Position numbers and translations under genes: made by a program
Part shown: positions 48,510-59,814 of the stretch, one piece after another
Layout: every line of letters starts with the position of its first letter
Position numbering within the stretch: the first letter of the stretch is position 1
Notes under the pieces: model-generated
Seen by the model: the letters and a program-made list of their open reading frames with translations, nothing else
The model's database searches: none
What the model was told of the DNA's origin: nothing
Assembly (NCBI GenBank): GCA_038496445.1
Contig: JALMLS010000070.1
Location: 96,574 to 160,573 of the forward strand
Length of the DNA: 64,000 bases
Direction of reading: 5' to 3'
DNA from: Trichosphaerium sp. ATCC 40318
Taxonomy: Eukaryota > Discosea > Flabellinia > Trichosidae

Positions 48510-49510
48510 CTCACGAGTGATGTTGTGTATTGTTTCAAGCGTCACTACGTACTTAAACAAAAAACCAGCACTTTTTACAAAAATGGCAAATTGGTTTTAT
48601 TGCATATTATTACAGACAACGCATTAAGCTGTTTAGTACGACTCGGTGTATGAACATTTCTTACAGTTCATCTGAAATACACTTGTAAGGCGTAAAAAGC
48701 AGGTAAAGATAACGTACTGTATCTGCCGTGCCAGACATGTAGTGGAACTTGCCTTTAAAGGCGCATGTCCCTTTTATTTTTCGCATAAAGGCAGAAGGCG
48801 AAATAAGTGTCACCCGGTATGTACATATGCTATCCTCACATTTATAATGCCATCTATACTGTGTACTTGATTTATGAAACGATACCTATTTTAATTAGTA
48901 CCACACGCGATTACACGGTACTACCATCGATTTGCGGCAAACTTTACACTTGTCTGGAGCTTTTTCCTTGGCTGGAAGCTGTTGGTTGTTGGGATCATCC
49001 CAACTAAGGTTTCGGCACCTCTGTTGTGGGATATTCATTACTTTGAGACCAACTCTGCAATTGAGCTATCTATTTCACATAACGCATTTAACGGACTTCC
49101 TGTGGCTTTTTAAAACAAAGTTGGTTTGTTTCAAATTCTTGAAAACTTAAGTAACGTTTTGGTTTACTAGAGTAAGTACGTCATATCATGCGCGTGGGGC
49201 GGAGTTTTGGTTCGTTCTTAGATATCTCAAGTGTAATTCACGAGCCAAAGGATAAAATGAATGAACACGTGCTAACAATGTAGTAAAAACAACTTTTGTT
49301 GCATTTAGTCTGTTTCTTGTGCATTTAGTATAACGTGATTGCCATAGCATTGACTTATATGCTATACCTGAAATTACCTAAAAGATTTGCAATTCCAACG
49401 GAGGTATTATTCTTCCGCTCATATAATGACATCCGGGTGAACTAAATGTGCCGCAAACTAAAAAACCTACCATATCTTTTTATTTTAACGTGCACAAGCG
49501 CACCCCTTCT
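48510..49510. other. One-kilobase stretch without a supported gene
   Basis: Contains short open frames of up to about 70 codons without protein-like composition, a small GCCTTTAAAGGC palindrome (about 48750) and a CACGTG at about 49264. It may carry the promoter of the ankyrin gene at its left end. Confidence 0.45.
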
Positions 49511-49758
49511 ATTTGGTGCAAAATACAAAAGCTGCGTACAATATCGCCTTTGCTCTAAGAATTACTGATGGTGAATTATCACAACAGTATTCTGGTATCT
49601 TAAAAAATACCTTTTTGCAGCCTCCGAATACTCCTATCATTGACCCCTTGCCAACACAACCTGCAAGCCTCAACTCAAAAAGTAAAAAGATCACACTTGC
49701 ACCAGTAATCGGTTTAAACTTCCGTAAAGGAGGATTAGTAACTGTAAAAAATCTCTAA
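49510..49758 (+). CDS. Short coding segment, unassigned (possible exon or small gene)
   Basis: An 80-codon open stretch with balanced composition, including AAYNIAFALRITDGELSQQY and LNFRKGGLVTVKNL then TAA. No ATG begins it, so an upstream exon is needed if it is real. It is followed 100 bases later by the gene at 49858. Function unknown. Confidence 0.35.
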   Translation, partial: YLVQNTKAAYNIAFALRITDGELSQQYSGILKNTFLQPPNTPIIDPLPTQPASLNSKSKKITLAPVIGLNFRKGGLVTVKNL

Positions 49759-49857
49759 ATTTCTCAAGGAGTTTTGATAGGGTAAACCGATCTTAACATG
49801 TGATTTCTTCAGAATGACGTAATATAGGTAAAAAATTTTATCCGAGCAACGCCTCTA

Positions 49858-50617
49858 ATGGAACCATCCAAGAACGAGCAAAATCATAATGCTAGAAAGC
49901 GTAGGAGATGTAATTCGATGACTAGGTTGCTTGGCCACTTCAAACTAGATAAAAAGGTAAAACCCAAATTTACAAAAACTTCCAAAAACTGATGTATGCT
50001 CATACGAATTCCTAAAAACACGTGTTCAGGTTACAGACAATAATCTTCAAAAACCATTAGATGATGTACCGGTAGCTTCAGTATGGATACCAAACAATGA
50101 AAAAGAAGGTAGCTATAAGAATAGAAAACGTACAAATCAGAATATTCTTACAAGATTTTTTTTTTTAGGTAGCGAAAAACGACAGAATCGTCTTGTTGAA
50201 ATCGATGCTTTTCTTGGGATGTACAGAGATTGTAAAACTTTTGAACCTAATCTATCTCTTGCTGGTAATCCACATGGACGAATACATCATCAAAAGTCTC
50301 TTGTTACAGGCAGCAACAGAAGCACCACTGAAATCACTTTACCACTTAAAAAAAAACAAAGACGTTTTCCTTCTCATAACGAACAATACCAAAATGCTCA
50401 ACAAAATACTGTCCGGAGAGCTAAATCTCTTCCATCATACAGAATGATACAGAAAACTACCAAACTGGTGCCTAATGTACCGCCATTGAATAGAGAAGAG
50501 GCAATATCAAATGAAGTATTAGGGTTTGATGAGTCAATGGAAGTCGATACTGATGATGAAGACAAACGTATGGGATTGGAATATATTGTAAATGAGCATG
50601 TAAAAAACGAGACATAA
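49858..50617 (+). CDS. Small basic protein with acidic tail, unassigned
   Basis: Three exons: start MEPSKNEQNHNARKRRRCNS, a middle exon (LQKPLDDVPVASVWIPNNEK) and a long last exon from about 50170. About 200 residues. Basic clusters RKRRR and LKKKQRR suggest nuclear localisation. The C-terminus is acidic (ESMEVDTDDEDKRMGLEYIV). No domain recognised. Confidence 0.6.
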
Positions 50618-51222
50618 TTGTGATTAAGCTGTTTTATTTGCACCACGTGGTGCTTGAAGTAAAAATTAAGGATGCTGAAAATCATCTCTTTTTGTCCGGA
50701 AAAAAAAGTCGCCCTGGGTATTTAGATATATTTTCCAACCTTATGTGAGTAGTAATAATAGAGATTTACGTGAAATTTCATTCTAATTTCATCTTTTTTG
50801 TCGATAATCAGGGTCAATTCCAAAAGTGAGTGTGGATACATCAACTGCACAGTTGAGAGCCATGCGCTCAACCAACTGAGCTTGGCGCAAAATAAATATT
50901 AACTAAAGTTCCCGCACCTCTAAAATGAGTTAAAGTAGTACGCCGAGATTTCGATAATCACATCTTTGCTTGTATTTATGTTAGAGTAACGACGGACTGA
51001 AAAATGGGATTAGCGATCATCTTTTTTCTTGATAATCTTGGTCAATTCCTTTGCGTACACGACATAGTTTTATCAAAATTTTGAACTCTTTTAGGCGAAA
51101 ACCATTGACATTGAAACCCAACGGTTGCTACCCAGTAACACAAAGCTAAGCTAAGAAGTGGCGTATATTTTTACCTCATTTTTGAAGAACATTAGTTTCT
51201 ATGAATAGTATTACACTGTTTG
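50618..51222. other. Intergenic stretch with repeats
   Basis: Between the stops of the basic protein and the P450. It includes tRNA-derived copy B (50826-50888) and two related 40-base segments (about 50783-50823 and 51007-51050, both around CATCTTTTTT and GATAATC followed by GGTCAATTCC), suggesting a local duplication. CACGTG at about 50644. Confidence 0.5.
50826..50888 (-). repeat. tRNA-derived repeat, copy B
   Basis: Read on the minus strand it has AGCTCAGTTGGTTGAGCGCA, GGCTCTCAACTG and GTTGATGTATCCACACTCAC, nearly the same as copy A including the AATATTTATTT before it. It lacks T and acceptor stems. Confidence 0.65.
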
Positions 51223-53298
51223 TTATTTGAGAGATTCTAATATTATTGTGAGATCTGGATTTGGCTCATTAAGAAACCCTCCATGATACGTGGCCCGAAT
51301 ATCAGATGGATCTTCATTCTGGTCTACAAATAAAATCATCAACTAACCTTATTTCTAAGTTCACATTGAACGCTTGAATAATTACCTGGTGGTTTTGTGA
51401 TTTTAAAACGCCTCACAATACTGCTAATCACGATAATGAGCTCTGTCATTGCAAGGTTCTGACCAATACAGTTTCTTGGACCAGCACTGAAAGGGATCCA
51501 AGAAAAAGGGTTCGTTTCCACAGACAAGAATCTATCTGGATTAAAAGTATTTGGCTTTTTCCTACAAAATGGCTTAATACCTATCTTAGAGTGTTACACA
51601 TACCATAGTTCTGGGTCACGCATCACAAAAAAAAAATTGAGCATTACAGGTTGACCTGCTTTTAGTGTTATATCATCAAACGTTGTATCTTTTGCTAGAG
51701 CACGTGGTATCTCAGGAACAGGTGGATACATTCTTAGAGTCTCCCTTTGGATTTAATTAGATTCTGGTTGTTTTTAAAGAGAGCGTACTTGATGAATGCT
51801 TTGGTGTACTTGAACTCATGAAGTTGTTGCTTTGTTGATATTGTTTCACCGTCACCTTATTCGTTCATTTAGTTCATTGTTATTGCTGGAATTGTACGTA
51901 CTTAGCAGGTCATTCGCCTCTTGTCTTAGTTTTTCTTGAACTTCTGGATATCTTGACATGACGTACAGTGCCCAAGCAAGTGTAACAGATGTCTAGAACT
52001 GTATTTTAATAACAAACCAATTCCGCTTAATTACATACTGTATCATGCCCTGCAAAGAAGAATAACAGAGCTTCATTCGCTATTGTAGCATCTGTAAGAA
52101 TATCTGGATTGTCAGGCTGTGCCAGCAACATTAGAGTTATCAAGTCATCACAAGGGTTTCCTTCCTTAATACGCTTACGTCTGTCATCTATAGCAGCATG
52201 TAACTTATCAAGAAGTTCAGCTTTGAGTTGTTTAAACAGTCTAAACGACAATCAGTAGGCTTGTACTTGGAGTAACTTTGAAGAGAAATCAGGTTCTCGT
52301 ACTTGTATTCATAGAGCCCAGCGAAGGCAAACTTATAGAGAAAATGTGTACGAATCGCTTCAATCAGTTTACGAAAGTGATTAGCAAACCACACGTGATC
52401 AAAATCGCCACCAAATATCACAGCAATTATGATACGCATTGTTATGAAAGGTGTTTCTTTCTTTGATGGAGTATCATATTTTCCGTTTGGCTTATCTTTT
52501 ATCTTCTTTTCAAGGTCATCTAAACCCTTTTTTGATATCTCTGAAATCATAGGAATCATTGCTTTTAATGACTGAAAATGAAAGGCAGGCGTTAACAGTC
52601 TTCTACGTGTTTTCCAGATATCGCCTGTTTGCATAGATACAAGGCCATCTCCAAATATTTCACCAATCTAAACACAACATTAAAAGCCCAATTTTTCGTT
52701 GAAGAAAAAAATAAAAAACAATCTGTTGCAACAATTTCTTTGTTCATGACGTTTTCTCCGTTCGATTGCCTGTAGTACAGCTAAATGCTTAGCTCAAGCA
52801 ATACTTTTTCTTTAAAAGACCGGAATATTTGTAATTCCGCACGTGACAAAACAGATACGGAGGTAGAACGATTTTTTCAATAAAGTGAACGCACTGTTTC
52901 GTAGTTTATCATATTTTTTGGTATGTTATCTCTTATAAGCTGCTTAATAGTGTTACTATCGCTAACGCCAATAAACGAAGAACCGTGTAAAGGGTTAAGA
53001 GACAGAACTGCCAATTTGTGGATTTTACCATCTGTGGTTGTTGGCCACTCAGTAATACGCTTAACAGGCCTACACCTCTATTAATGAACTTTTGTCGTTA
53101 TTTTATCGTTTAAACTATTTCGTACGCTTTAGGACTATAGCCAAACTTCCAAGGGAACGTTTCCGCGTCTGGCTGTCTTGGTATCCCAGTATAGGTAAAC
53201 ATAACTTTTAGATAGCCCTTTAGCTTACTACCATACACGCGTAAGAACACTACAATAAAAATTGCAATGACTAGTGCAAATGCCGTTGCTACAATCAT
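51223..53298 (-). CDS. Microsomal cytochrome P450
   Basis: About 500 residues from some nine exons. The N-terminal MIVATAFALVIAIFIVVFLR is a membrane anchor as in ER P450s. Key motifs: C-helix WKTRRRLLTPAFHF, I-helix LLFFFAGHDT (oxygen-binding AGxDT), heme-binding FSAGPRNCIGQ with the axial cysteine near 51470, then LAMTELIIVISSIVRRF and the tail YHGGFLNEPNPDL. The texture is closest to CYP4/CYP3-type families, which hydroxylate fatty acids, sterols or xenobiotics; the substrate cannot be told. Ends ESLK then TAA. Confidence 0.93.
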
Positions 53299-53517
53299 GT
53301 GTCACGTGACAAGCAACCGTTAACTAAAAAGAAACTAAGTGTACATCTCACATTTTGTGAAAAGTGCACGGCTTCCAGCCGCAAGTACTTCACCAACATC
53401 AACAGTAAACAAGAGCTTAAGCACACCAACTGATCTCTCATGGGCAAATAAACAATGAACCACAAACCAATGAAAGCTCAAAAGTTGAGCCAACATTTCT
53501 TCTTGCTTGTACTTTTT

Positions 53518-53583
53518 TTGCTTCTAACTCAGTTGGTTGAGCGCATGGCTCTCCACCGCACGGTTGATGTATCCTCACTCACT
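53518..53583 (+). repeat. tRNA-derived repeat, copy C
   Basis: AACTCAGTTGGTTGAGCGCA, TGGCTCTC and GTTGATGTATCC in the same order and spacing as copies A and B, here with CCACCGCAC replacing part of the anticodon arm. Lies 240 bases upstream of the F-box/MORN gene start. Confidence 0.6.
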
Positions 53584-53819
53584 TTTGTGCGTACTTACAC
53601 CAAAAATGAGCAACAGAGAACTATTGAGCACAAAAAAGACGATTTTACAGACGGTCTTAAGTATGATTTATGGTTCCTTGACGCTGAATCCATATCAATC
53701 ATAGCTACTATCTTCCATTTGAGTACCATAACTATGTTATGTAAATTTACAATTTGGTGAATATCCAAAAGTTGTTTTGTTTTAAGACACGTGAGCTTAT
53801 AACCAAAAATAACAGCGAA

Positions 53820-55247
53820 ATGAACAACGAAAATCATACAGGTTTTTCTTTAACCCTATGCGACCTACCAAGCGACATTCTACGCGAAATTTCGCAATAC
53901 AACGCTGAATCTTTCAAAAAGCTTCATACCCTCTCAAAAAAGGCTGCTTTACGCACTCACTTTGATGAACGTCTGAACCGTACAGGATTATGGCTATCTT
54001 GGTTTCCAAACGGCCAAATCGCAAAAAGCGAACGTGAAAATGGACTATGTAAACACTGGCACGTGAACGGACAGTTATCTTTTACCGGATGGAAAAAATG
54101 CGGTCAGTACGACGGAAAAGTTTCAGAGTGGTACGATACTGGTGTATTGAAAAAAGAGTGTACAAAGGATTTTGGCCTGAAAGACGGCGAGAAAAAGCGC
54201 TGGTATAGGAGTGGTAAATTACAGTACAGCATCAACATGAAAGGTGGAAGGAGACATGGCGAGTGTAAGGAGTGGTATGAGAATGGTCAGATCTCTTCAG
54301 AGTGTACCATGAACAATGGAGAAAAGGAAGGTGCTTGTAAAGAGTACTATGAGAATGGTTTTCCAAAGGCAACGTATTTTATGACGGAAGGTAAAGAGGA
54401 AGGTGAGTCAAAACAGTTTTATGGAAACGGATTGATAAAAACATTAAAACAAATGAAGAAAGGAAGAATAAAAGGAGAACATAAAACTTGGTATAAAAAC
54501 GGAAACCCAAAAGTTCACAGGATTGTTAATAATGGTAGAGAGGATGGAGAGTATATATCTTGGCATGATAATAACCAAATAAGACTTCAATGTACTATGA
54601 AGGATGGTAAAGCTCAAGGAAAATGGAGAGAATGGCATAAGAATGGAACACTTTTTATTGAATGTAATATGGTTGATGATGAAGAAGATGGTTTGTTTAT
54701 GAAATATGATGATCGTGGTGTGTCAACTGTTTCTTATTACAAGAAAAAAGGCGTAAAAGAAGGTCTGTACAAAGAATGGCATAAAAATGGTCAGCTAGCT
54801 TTGACGAAAGAGATGAAAAATGGACTCGAACATGGAGAGTGTTTCAGATTTTTTCCAAACGGAGCTAAAAAGTCAATTACAGTCATGAAAGAAGGTAAAG
54901 CCCATGGCGCTTATAAGGAGTGGCATGATAACGGTATGGATTGTATTCAATGTACAATGGTCGATGGGAAGGAAGAAGGTGAACACAAAACGTGGTTTTC
55001 TGATGGTCAGTTAGCCGTTCTGAAGAAAATGAAAGGCGGTAAGAAAGAAGGAGAGTACCTTGAATGGTACAGTAACGGCCAAATGAAGATGATGTGTACT
55101 ATGAAGAATGATAAGGAAGACGGAATACATAGAGAGTGGACACTTTCTGGCGAGCCTAAAGAGACTTACATGATGAAAAATGGAGTAAAGCAGAGTGGGA
55201 AAAAGTGGTATTCTCGTAACTCGCTAAAGCTGTATCTGAGTAAGTAA
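53820..55247 (+). CDS. F-box protein with MORN-variant (YwqK-like) repeats, intronless, 475 aa
   Basis: Start taken at the first ATG of the frame (MNNENHTGFSL). Residues about 14-48 are an F-box (LCDLPSDILREISQYNAESF then KKLHTLSKKA). From residue 55 to the end run about 16-18 repeats of roughly 23 residues built on E-W-x-x-N-G-Q, for example CKEWYENGQISSECTMNNG, WREWHKNGTLFIECNMVD and YLEWYSNGQMKMMCTMKN. This repeat is the variant annotated as YwqK or MORN_2, known from bacterial proteins and large DNA viruses. The F-box suggests a ubiquitin-ligase adaptor with a beta-repeat substrate arm. No introns, unlike surrounding genes. Confidence 0.85.
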   Translation: MNNENHTGFSLTLCDLPSDILREISQYNAESFKKLHTLSKKAALRTHFDERLNRTGLWLSWFPNGQIAKSERENGLCKHWHVNGQLSFTGWKKCGQYDGKVSEWYDTGVLKKECTKDFGLKDGEKKRWYRSGKLQYSINMKGGRRHGECKEWYENGQISSECTMNNGEKEGACKEYYENGFPKATYFMTEGKEEGESKQFYGNGLIKTLKQMKKGRIKGEHKTWYKNGNPKVHRIVNNGREDGEYISWHDNNQIRLQCTMKDGKAQGKWREWHKNGTLFIECNMVDDEEDGLFMKYDDRGVSTVSYYKKKGVKEGLYKEWHKNGQLALTKEMKNGLEHGECFRFFPNGAKKSITVMKEGKAHGAYKEWHDNGMDCIQCTMVDGKEEGEHKTWFSDGQLAVLKKMKGGKKEGEYLEWYSNGQMKMMCTMKNDKEDGIHREWTLSGEPKETYMMKNGVKQSGKKWYSRNSLKLYLSK

Positions 55248-55335
55248 AACAAGAATCATTCGCTGAGATTACAGCACTCCTATTGTAAAATAATAATAAA
55301 CGTATTTTAGCTCATGCAACCCGATAATCCCGAAA

Positions 55336-55587
55336 TTAGTTGTACGCACCACCGGCAACACCAATGACCATTACACTAAAGGGAAACGCAGTAAATGTGA
55401 GAAAAGCAACGTTACTGCGTTGTAGAGTTAAAAGCGTATTGAAATACGCGAGTACATTTAGTCTTGGGTTCTTGGCTGCGGTTTGTAGTATGTGTATCTG
55501 GATGATTCGCGTTGAGTTTTCGTATGCGGTTATTTTCCGTACAGATCTTGTAGAACTGCTCGCTCCACTACTGTCAGTGCTAGTCAC
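55336..55587 (-). CDS. Possible small membrane protein
   Basis: An 83-codon frame with ATG. A Ser/Thr-rich start is followed by NPRLNVLAYFNTLLTLQ and a hydrophobic C-terminus VAFLTFTAFPFSVMVIGVAG. An intron with donor GTACGG may remove part of the middle. The opposite strand also has an 84-codon frame, so which strand codes is uncertain. Confidence 0.3.
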   Translation of the reverse strand: MTSTDSSGASSSTRSVRKITAYENSTRIIQIHILQTAAKNPRLNVLAYFNTLLTLQRSNVAFLTFTAFPFSVMVIGVAGGAYN

Positions 55588-55847
55588 TTATTAAGAAACT
55601 CCAAATCCGCATTTACAACAACGATTTTATTTATAACAGGCTGCTTGCACGCCAAGTGCGTCAGTCCAGTGTCAGCAAGCACTTGCGAGTGTTTACGACG
55701 AAAATAAAAAAAACTGCTTAATTTATGGTAACGAAGCGTAAAACGTATCCCACAGCAATTACAAGATTATCAAACGGGTTTTACTACTGTCTTTCAAACA
55801 ACGTCTGTTTGCAAAACCCTTTTTCCTTTTTAGTTTTTTTTTTTGGT

Positions 55848-56630
55848 TTAATTCGCCACTGCAGCAACAGCACTTGTACCGTTTTCATCAGTTTCCATCT
55901 TTTCTGGTGTTTCTGAGTCAGGTGTACCAATTTTTTGTTTCTTTGCTGGTGGTGGAGCTGTGCTATTATCTACATTTTTATCTAGCTCTTCAGCTTCTTT
56001 AGCTGCTTGTAATAAAGCCTCAACCTTTCGTTTCTTCCTTGGTTGATCATCGTACGCTGACGTCTGTGTATCTACTGTCATAGGCGTAGGTACTGATGCA
56101 GGTGCCGGTGTCGGTGCTGGTGCTGGCGCCGGTGTATTCGTAGATGTAGGACCTGCAATTGGTGTAAAAGAAGATGTTGTAGAAGGCGCTGGTTCTGAAG
56201 GCTTGGGTTGCTCTACAGGCGCATTTGTTGTAGGTGCAGGTGAAGGTGTTGGTGCAGGTGCAGGTGCAGGTGCTGTCACTGTCGCTGGCGTAGGTGTTTG
56301 CGCAGCTGGTGCTGTAGCAACTTGTTCCGGTTTAGGCGCTACAGCTACAGGTATTGGCGCAGGTGTAGGTGTTGGTGTAGGCGCTGGTGCTGTTACTGTA
56401 GCTATACGCCCAGGCACTGGTGCTGCAGGTGTTGGTTTTGGGCCTGTTGCTGTAGGTATTGGTGGTTGTGTAATAGCTAGTGAAGAACCTGACTCTGCTG
56501 ATTTTGGAAGCTCTCCTGATTCTGTAACAGAAGTTGCAGAATTTGTAGATTCTCCTGGACGTTCTGGAGGGAGTTCAGTGACGAAACACCACCTACATTA
56601 TCCAGTAAATTTTCAACTCGTGGCTAGTTA
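55848..56630 (-). CDS. Ala/Pro/Thr-rich protein with SV40-type nuclear signal (5' end unresolved)
   Basis: The frame ends in TAA at 55848. It starts upstream of the first clear residues LPKSAESGSSLAITQPP. About 110 residues are low-complexity Ala-Pro-Thr repeats. Then come DDQPRKKRKVEALLQAAKEA, with PRKKRKV nearly identical to the classical PKKKRKV import signal, a second basic motif PPAKKQKIG, and an acidic tail TPEKMETDENG. Likely a nuclear protein with a flexible arm. The upstream exon probably lies within 56570-56837 (ATG at 56837, basic SSKKPIIQRVKAIQR), but the splice is not certain. The Gly-rich plus-strand frame is antisense. Confidence 0.55.
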
Positions 56631-56837
56631 AAATACAAAAATTATGGCACAGAGTAGAACGCTGCACGTGCCGCGTTGGAAGGTCGTGAAAGCAGGAATT
56701 TTTTTTTCAAAACGCAATTTTATCCATATTTTAATTTTTCTCATTTTGGTGGCTTTGGTTTTTTTTGTACCTCTCTGTATTGCTTTCACTCGTTGTATGA
56801 TCGGTTTCTTTGAAGACAATAAGCTCGCTGTCTCCAT

Positions 56838-57095
56838 TGTTAAATTCCACTCTATAAAGAAGTCAGTATGAATATTAAAGGGTAAAGCGGTTCAGTTGGA
56901 GGGAAAATTGTAACGTTTTACCGCGATTACGTTTTATAGTGAATACTGATCAAATTGAATTACAACAGCGGCGTTGAATACATAGAAAACAAAATGGTGC
57001 ATTTGCATCTTTTTTCAAGCAATGAAAGCAGTTTTTGTTAAGAACATAATTGTGGGACACTGTTATCACTAGATGAGCGCAATGGGCGTCAAGAT
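56838..57095. other. Intergenic stretch
   Basis: AT-rich sequence between the low-complexity gene and the tiny Tudor-like gene. Nothing recognisable. Confidence 0.4.
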
Positions 57096-57305
57096 TCAAG
57101 TTTTATAGAAAGTTCTTTGCTGGGCTGTTACGTACTCAAAAGCTTTCTCTCTTTCGTTAAAATCTGTGACAGTGCCTCTGAAGTAGCGTTTTTGATCATC
57201 ATACCAAACTGCCCTACAAAAAAAGTATTACGCCGATGCTGAATGGCGGGTTACGGACACTTCTTTATCGAGGAGATCTACGACCACTGCGTGATTATTG
57301 GCCAT
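57096..57305 (-). CDS. Tiny Tudor-like protein (54 aa, one intron)
   Basis: Exon 1 (ATG at 57305) encodes MANNHAVVVDLLDKE. It splices with donor GTCCGTAAC and acceptor TTTGTAG, in phase, to VAVWYDDQKRYFRGTVTDFN and EREKAFEYVTAQQRTFYKT then TGA. The VWYDDQxxYFRGTVTDF pattern (aromatic cage, bent beta strands) resembles Tudor/chromo-barrel modules that read methylated residues, but nothing beyond this pattern supports it. Confidence 0.4.
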
Positions 57306-57469
57306 ATTGGGTTTTACGGCGTTTTGTTATCTGGTTTTGATATGAACGCTATGGTGCGTCGGCGTTAGCTTTATCAAAGGTAGAACCCTGTGTATTGTGA
57401 TGTTTAGGCACAAAAACTGGTAAGTCACACCATTCAGTTTTTTGCATAAACCGCCTCAATACGCTGGAG

Positions 57470-59585
57470 TTACGTAGTTAACGCATTAAATAGAACAATG
57501 GAGTACATTACAGGATTTTTATTAAATGTTGTCTTTAACAACTCGCGTACACGCTCAAATTGATTAGAATACATTGGATGAATCAGTTGTATTGTCCTTA
57601 GTGGTATCTCTATTCGAGAATTTTGTATCAAAAACTGTCTTAGCGATTTTATAGTTTCTTCTGCTCGTGAAATTAAGATTTGTGTAGAATACAGATGCTT
57701 GAATTCGGGTTGAACAAAAAATACAGGGATTGTGAGCTTGCAAATATCGTATTGTGCAGCAACGCTTAAAATGTTACGAAGACCGCTTAGAATACCATCC
57801 ATTGAACGTGCTATAGTAATCATTAGAATATGGAGTGAATGGTAGCGTTTTAAGATAACTAAAAATCGAATACTTTAAATTTTTCCGTTTCTACGCGTAA
57901 AAACTTGTCACACGTACTGGTGCCTTGCTCGACCACCATGTGGAATACAACATGAACATGGGATAAGTTTGAATGCTTAGTAACCACGAAATCGCCTTTT
58001 AAAGGAAGGAATTAGATATTTTTTTTAGTAGAAGAAAAGAATAAAAAAACTGATGTTCAGAAAACAAGAGCTTTTATCTTCCCGCACCTGTACATAATTT
58101 TGCTCCAGCAGCTTTCTTTTTGGCGGTTTCGAGTTGAGCTTGAACATCATCAAAGTGAAACTCTGTAGTGCTATTGCACGCACTCATAAATTCTATAAAC
58201 AAAGAAATTAATAATTTTTTTTCTCATCTCAAAGTACCTTTGGATGCAGCTGAAGTGAAAGAAAGTTTTTCATCTACCATTAATACAACTCCAGATAATG
58301 CTGTTGAGTATAGTTTAATTTGTTTCTTAACGCTTGGCTTAGCATTTGAAGTTTTTGACGCGCAAAATCTTTGAATCTTGCCATTACCCAATTGAATATT
58401 ATAAGGTGTCTTTAATTGTGATCCCAAGTACACAGTAAATGTTTCGTATCTTTCATGAGACATATCACCAGCCTCAGCGCTTGAAAAAAGGTAAGACAAT
58501 TACCAAACAAGACAAGAATAGAAATTCAAACAAAATTACCTGTCTTGCTTTAGTTGTGCTTGATGATCCTTTTTGACATTCTCAGCGATACTTAATTCTA
58601 GATTTATAAAGTAAATACTACTGCATACATACTTGGTTTCAATGCACCTTTTTTATCACTGTTTCTGTACATGCCACAAACAAACTCTTGATAATCAAGT
58701 TTTTGTCTTTCCTTTGCTTGTAATATCTCTACTTTCCATGTTTGTTCCGTATTATTCATTTCATACACGTGCTTATCAACAACATCTGCAATAATATCTT
58801 GAGGAGAATGCGTTTGTATCAGTGATTCCATTTCCACACGCTGACTAGAAAAAAGTTAGCCAAAAAAAGGTGGCACCTTCAAACAAACAATAAAACCCTC
58901 ACAAGCCTTTGATGACACGTGACGTAAAACGTCATCAGCGCAAACGTCAAAATAACTTTAACAGCGATGAGATGTGGGCAAATGACACGTACTTGTCTTG
59001 AAGGCAAGCAAGAGAATCGCGCTCTTTATCAATTAATTTACGCATATCTAGTGCGTATTGCTCTTCAACTTGCAATAAAACGCGCCTAGTTTCTTTATTG
59101 CTCATTAGCGCTGCGTATGCTTCTGCAAATGCCGCCTGTAGATGAAAAGTAAGCACCAGTTTTCAAATAAATAAAATACGATGCTTGTATAAACTATTGC
59201 GCGTGTGGTAGTGGCGTAGGTACCTTTGCTTCGAGTTTGGGGTCGACAGTGGCATAATTCGCGTCATGAAGTTGGTATGAGTGCGCCAACAATCTAGCGT
59301 GCTCAACAATTTGTATTTGAGATGTCACTAAGTAGAATAGGCGTTTAGAAACAATCAAAAAACTTTACTTGTAGTTTAAATACCAGCACAAGACTCTTCG
59401 ACTTGATATCTACGCTCTTCTTGTTGTAGCGAATGAACAGACGACAGAATTGAATTGTGAAGGTAAACTGGCACATCTTCGTCTAGGAAGAACTTTTGGA
59501 GTGTTTCTGTACTTCCTGGCTCGTCAACATCAATGTCTGCTATGCATAACTTTTTACCCACGTTAAACTGTAATTGTAAGGACAT
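57470..59585 (-). CDS. FERRY3: FERRY complex subunit 3 orthologue (C12orf4, DUF2362)
   Basis: About 520 residues from nine or ten exons, starting MSLQLQFNVGKKLCIADIDV (first ATG; the open frame extends a little upstream). Segments align in order with the C12orf4 family: coiled region AYAALMSNKETRRVLLQVEE, TFTVYLGSQLKTPYN, KLYSTALSGVVLMVDEKL, a spliced GDFVVTKHSNLSHVHVVFHM, and GLRNILSVAAQYDICKLTIP. In animals this protein is part of the five-subunit FERRY complex, a Rab5 effector that tethers mRNAs and translation machinery to early endosomes. The internal exon near 57900-57990 and the acceptor near 57851 are clear. Divergent from the VPS9 gene. Confidence 0.88.
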
Positions 59586-59814
59586 TGGTGTTTGTAATTT
59601 ATCCTGAGCGTGGCGTGCTACATGCGCTAACAAAATGCGTTAAGCGCGCGTTATGTTCACATTACTTGTTCGCAACTCTACAGGACCATTGCCTTAGCGT
59701 GTAATGATAACCAGGCGCGTTTCCAAGTGGTAATGAGGCGATTGTCTGTACAAGATGCTAAAAAAGAATTTAATCAGTACAAAACGATGTCAAAATAATC
59801 ACTAACGCTATATT
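59586..59814. promoter_or_regulatory. Shared promoter of FERRY3 and VPS9 genes
   Basis: 229 bases separate the divergent start codons. No CACGTG inside; nothing else diagnostic. Co-transcription is inferred from geometry only. Confidence 0.45.

Noticed and set aside
48807-49150. Two short plus-strand frames and a weak tRNA-like string near 49040
   Set aside because: No arms of a tRNA pair properly and the frames show no domain, signal or supported splice.
56203-56631. Plus-strand Gly/Ala/Val-rich frame
   Set aside because: Antisense of the Ala/Pro/Thr repeat arm; no start context or domain.
56644-56871. Plus-strand hydrophobic 75-codon frame resembling a membrane protein
   Set aside because: Hydrophobicity comes from T-rich sequence that reads as an A-rich intron or untranslated region of the minus-strand gene.
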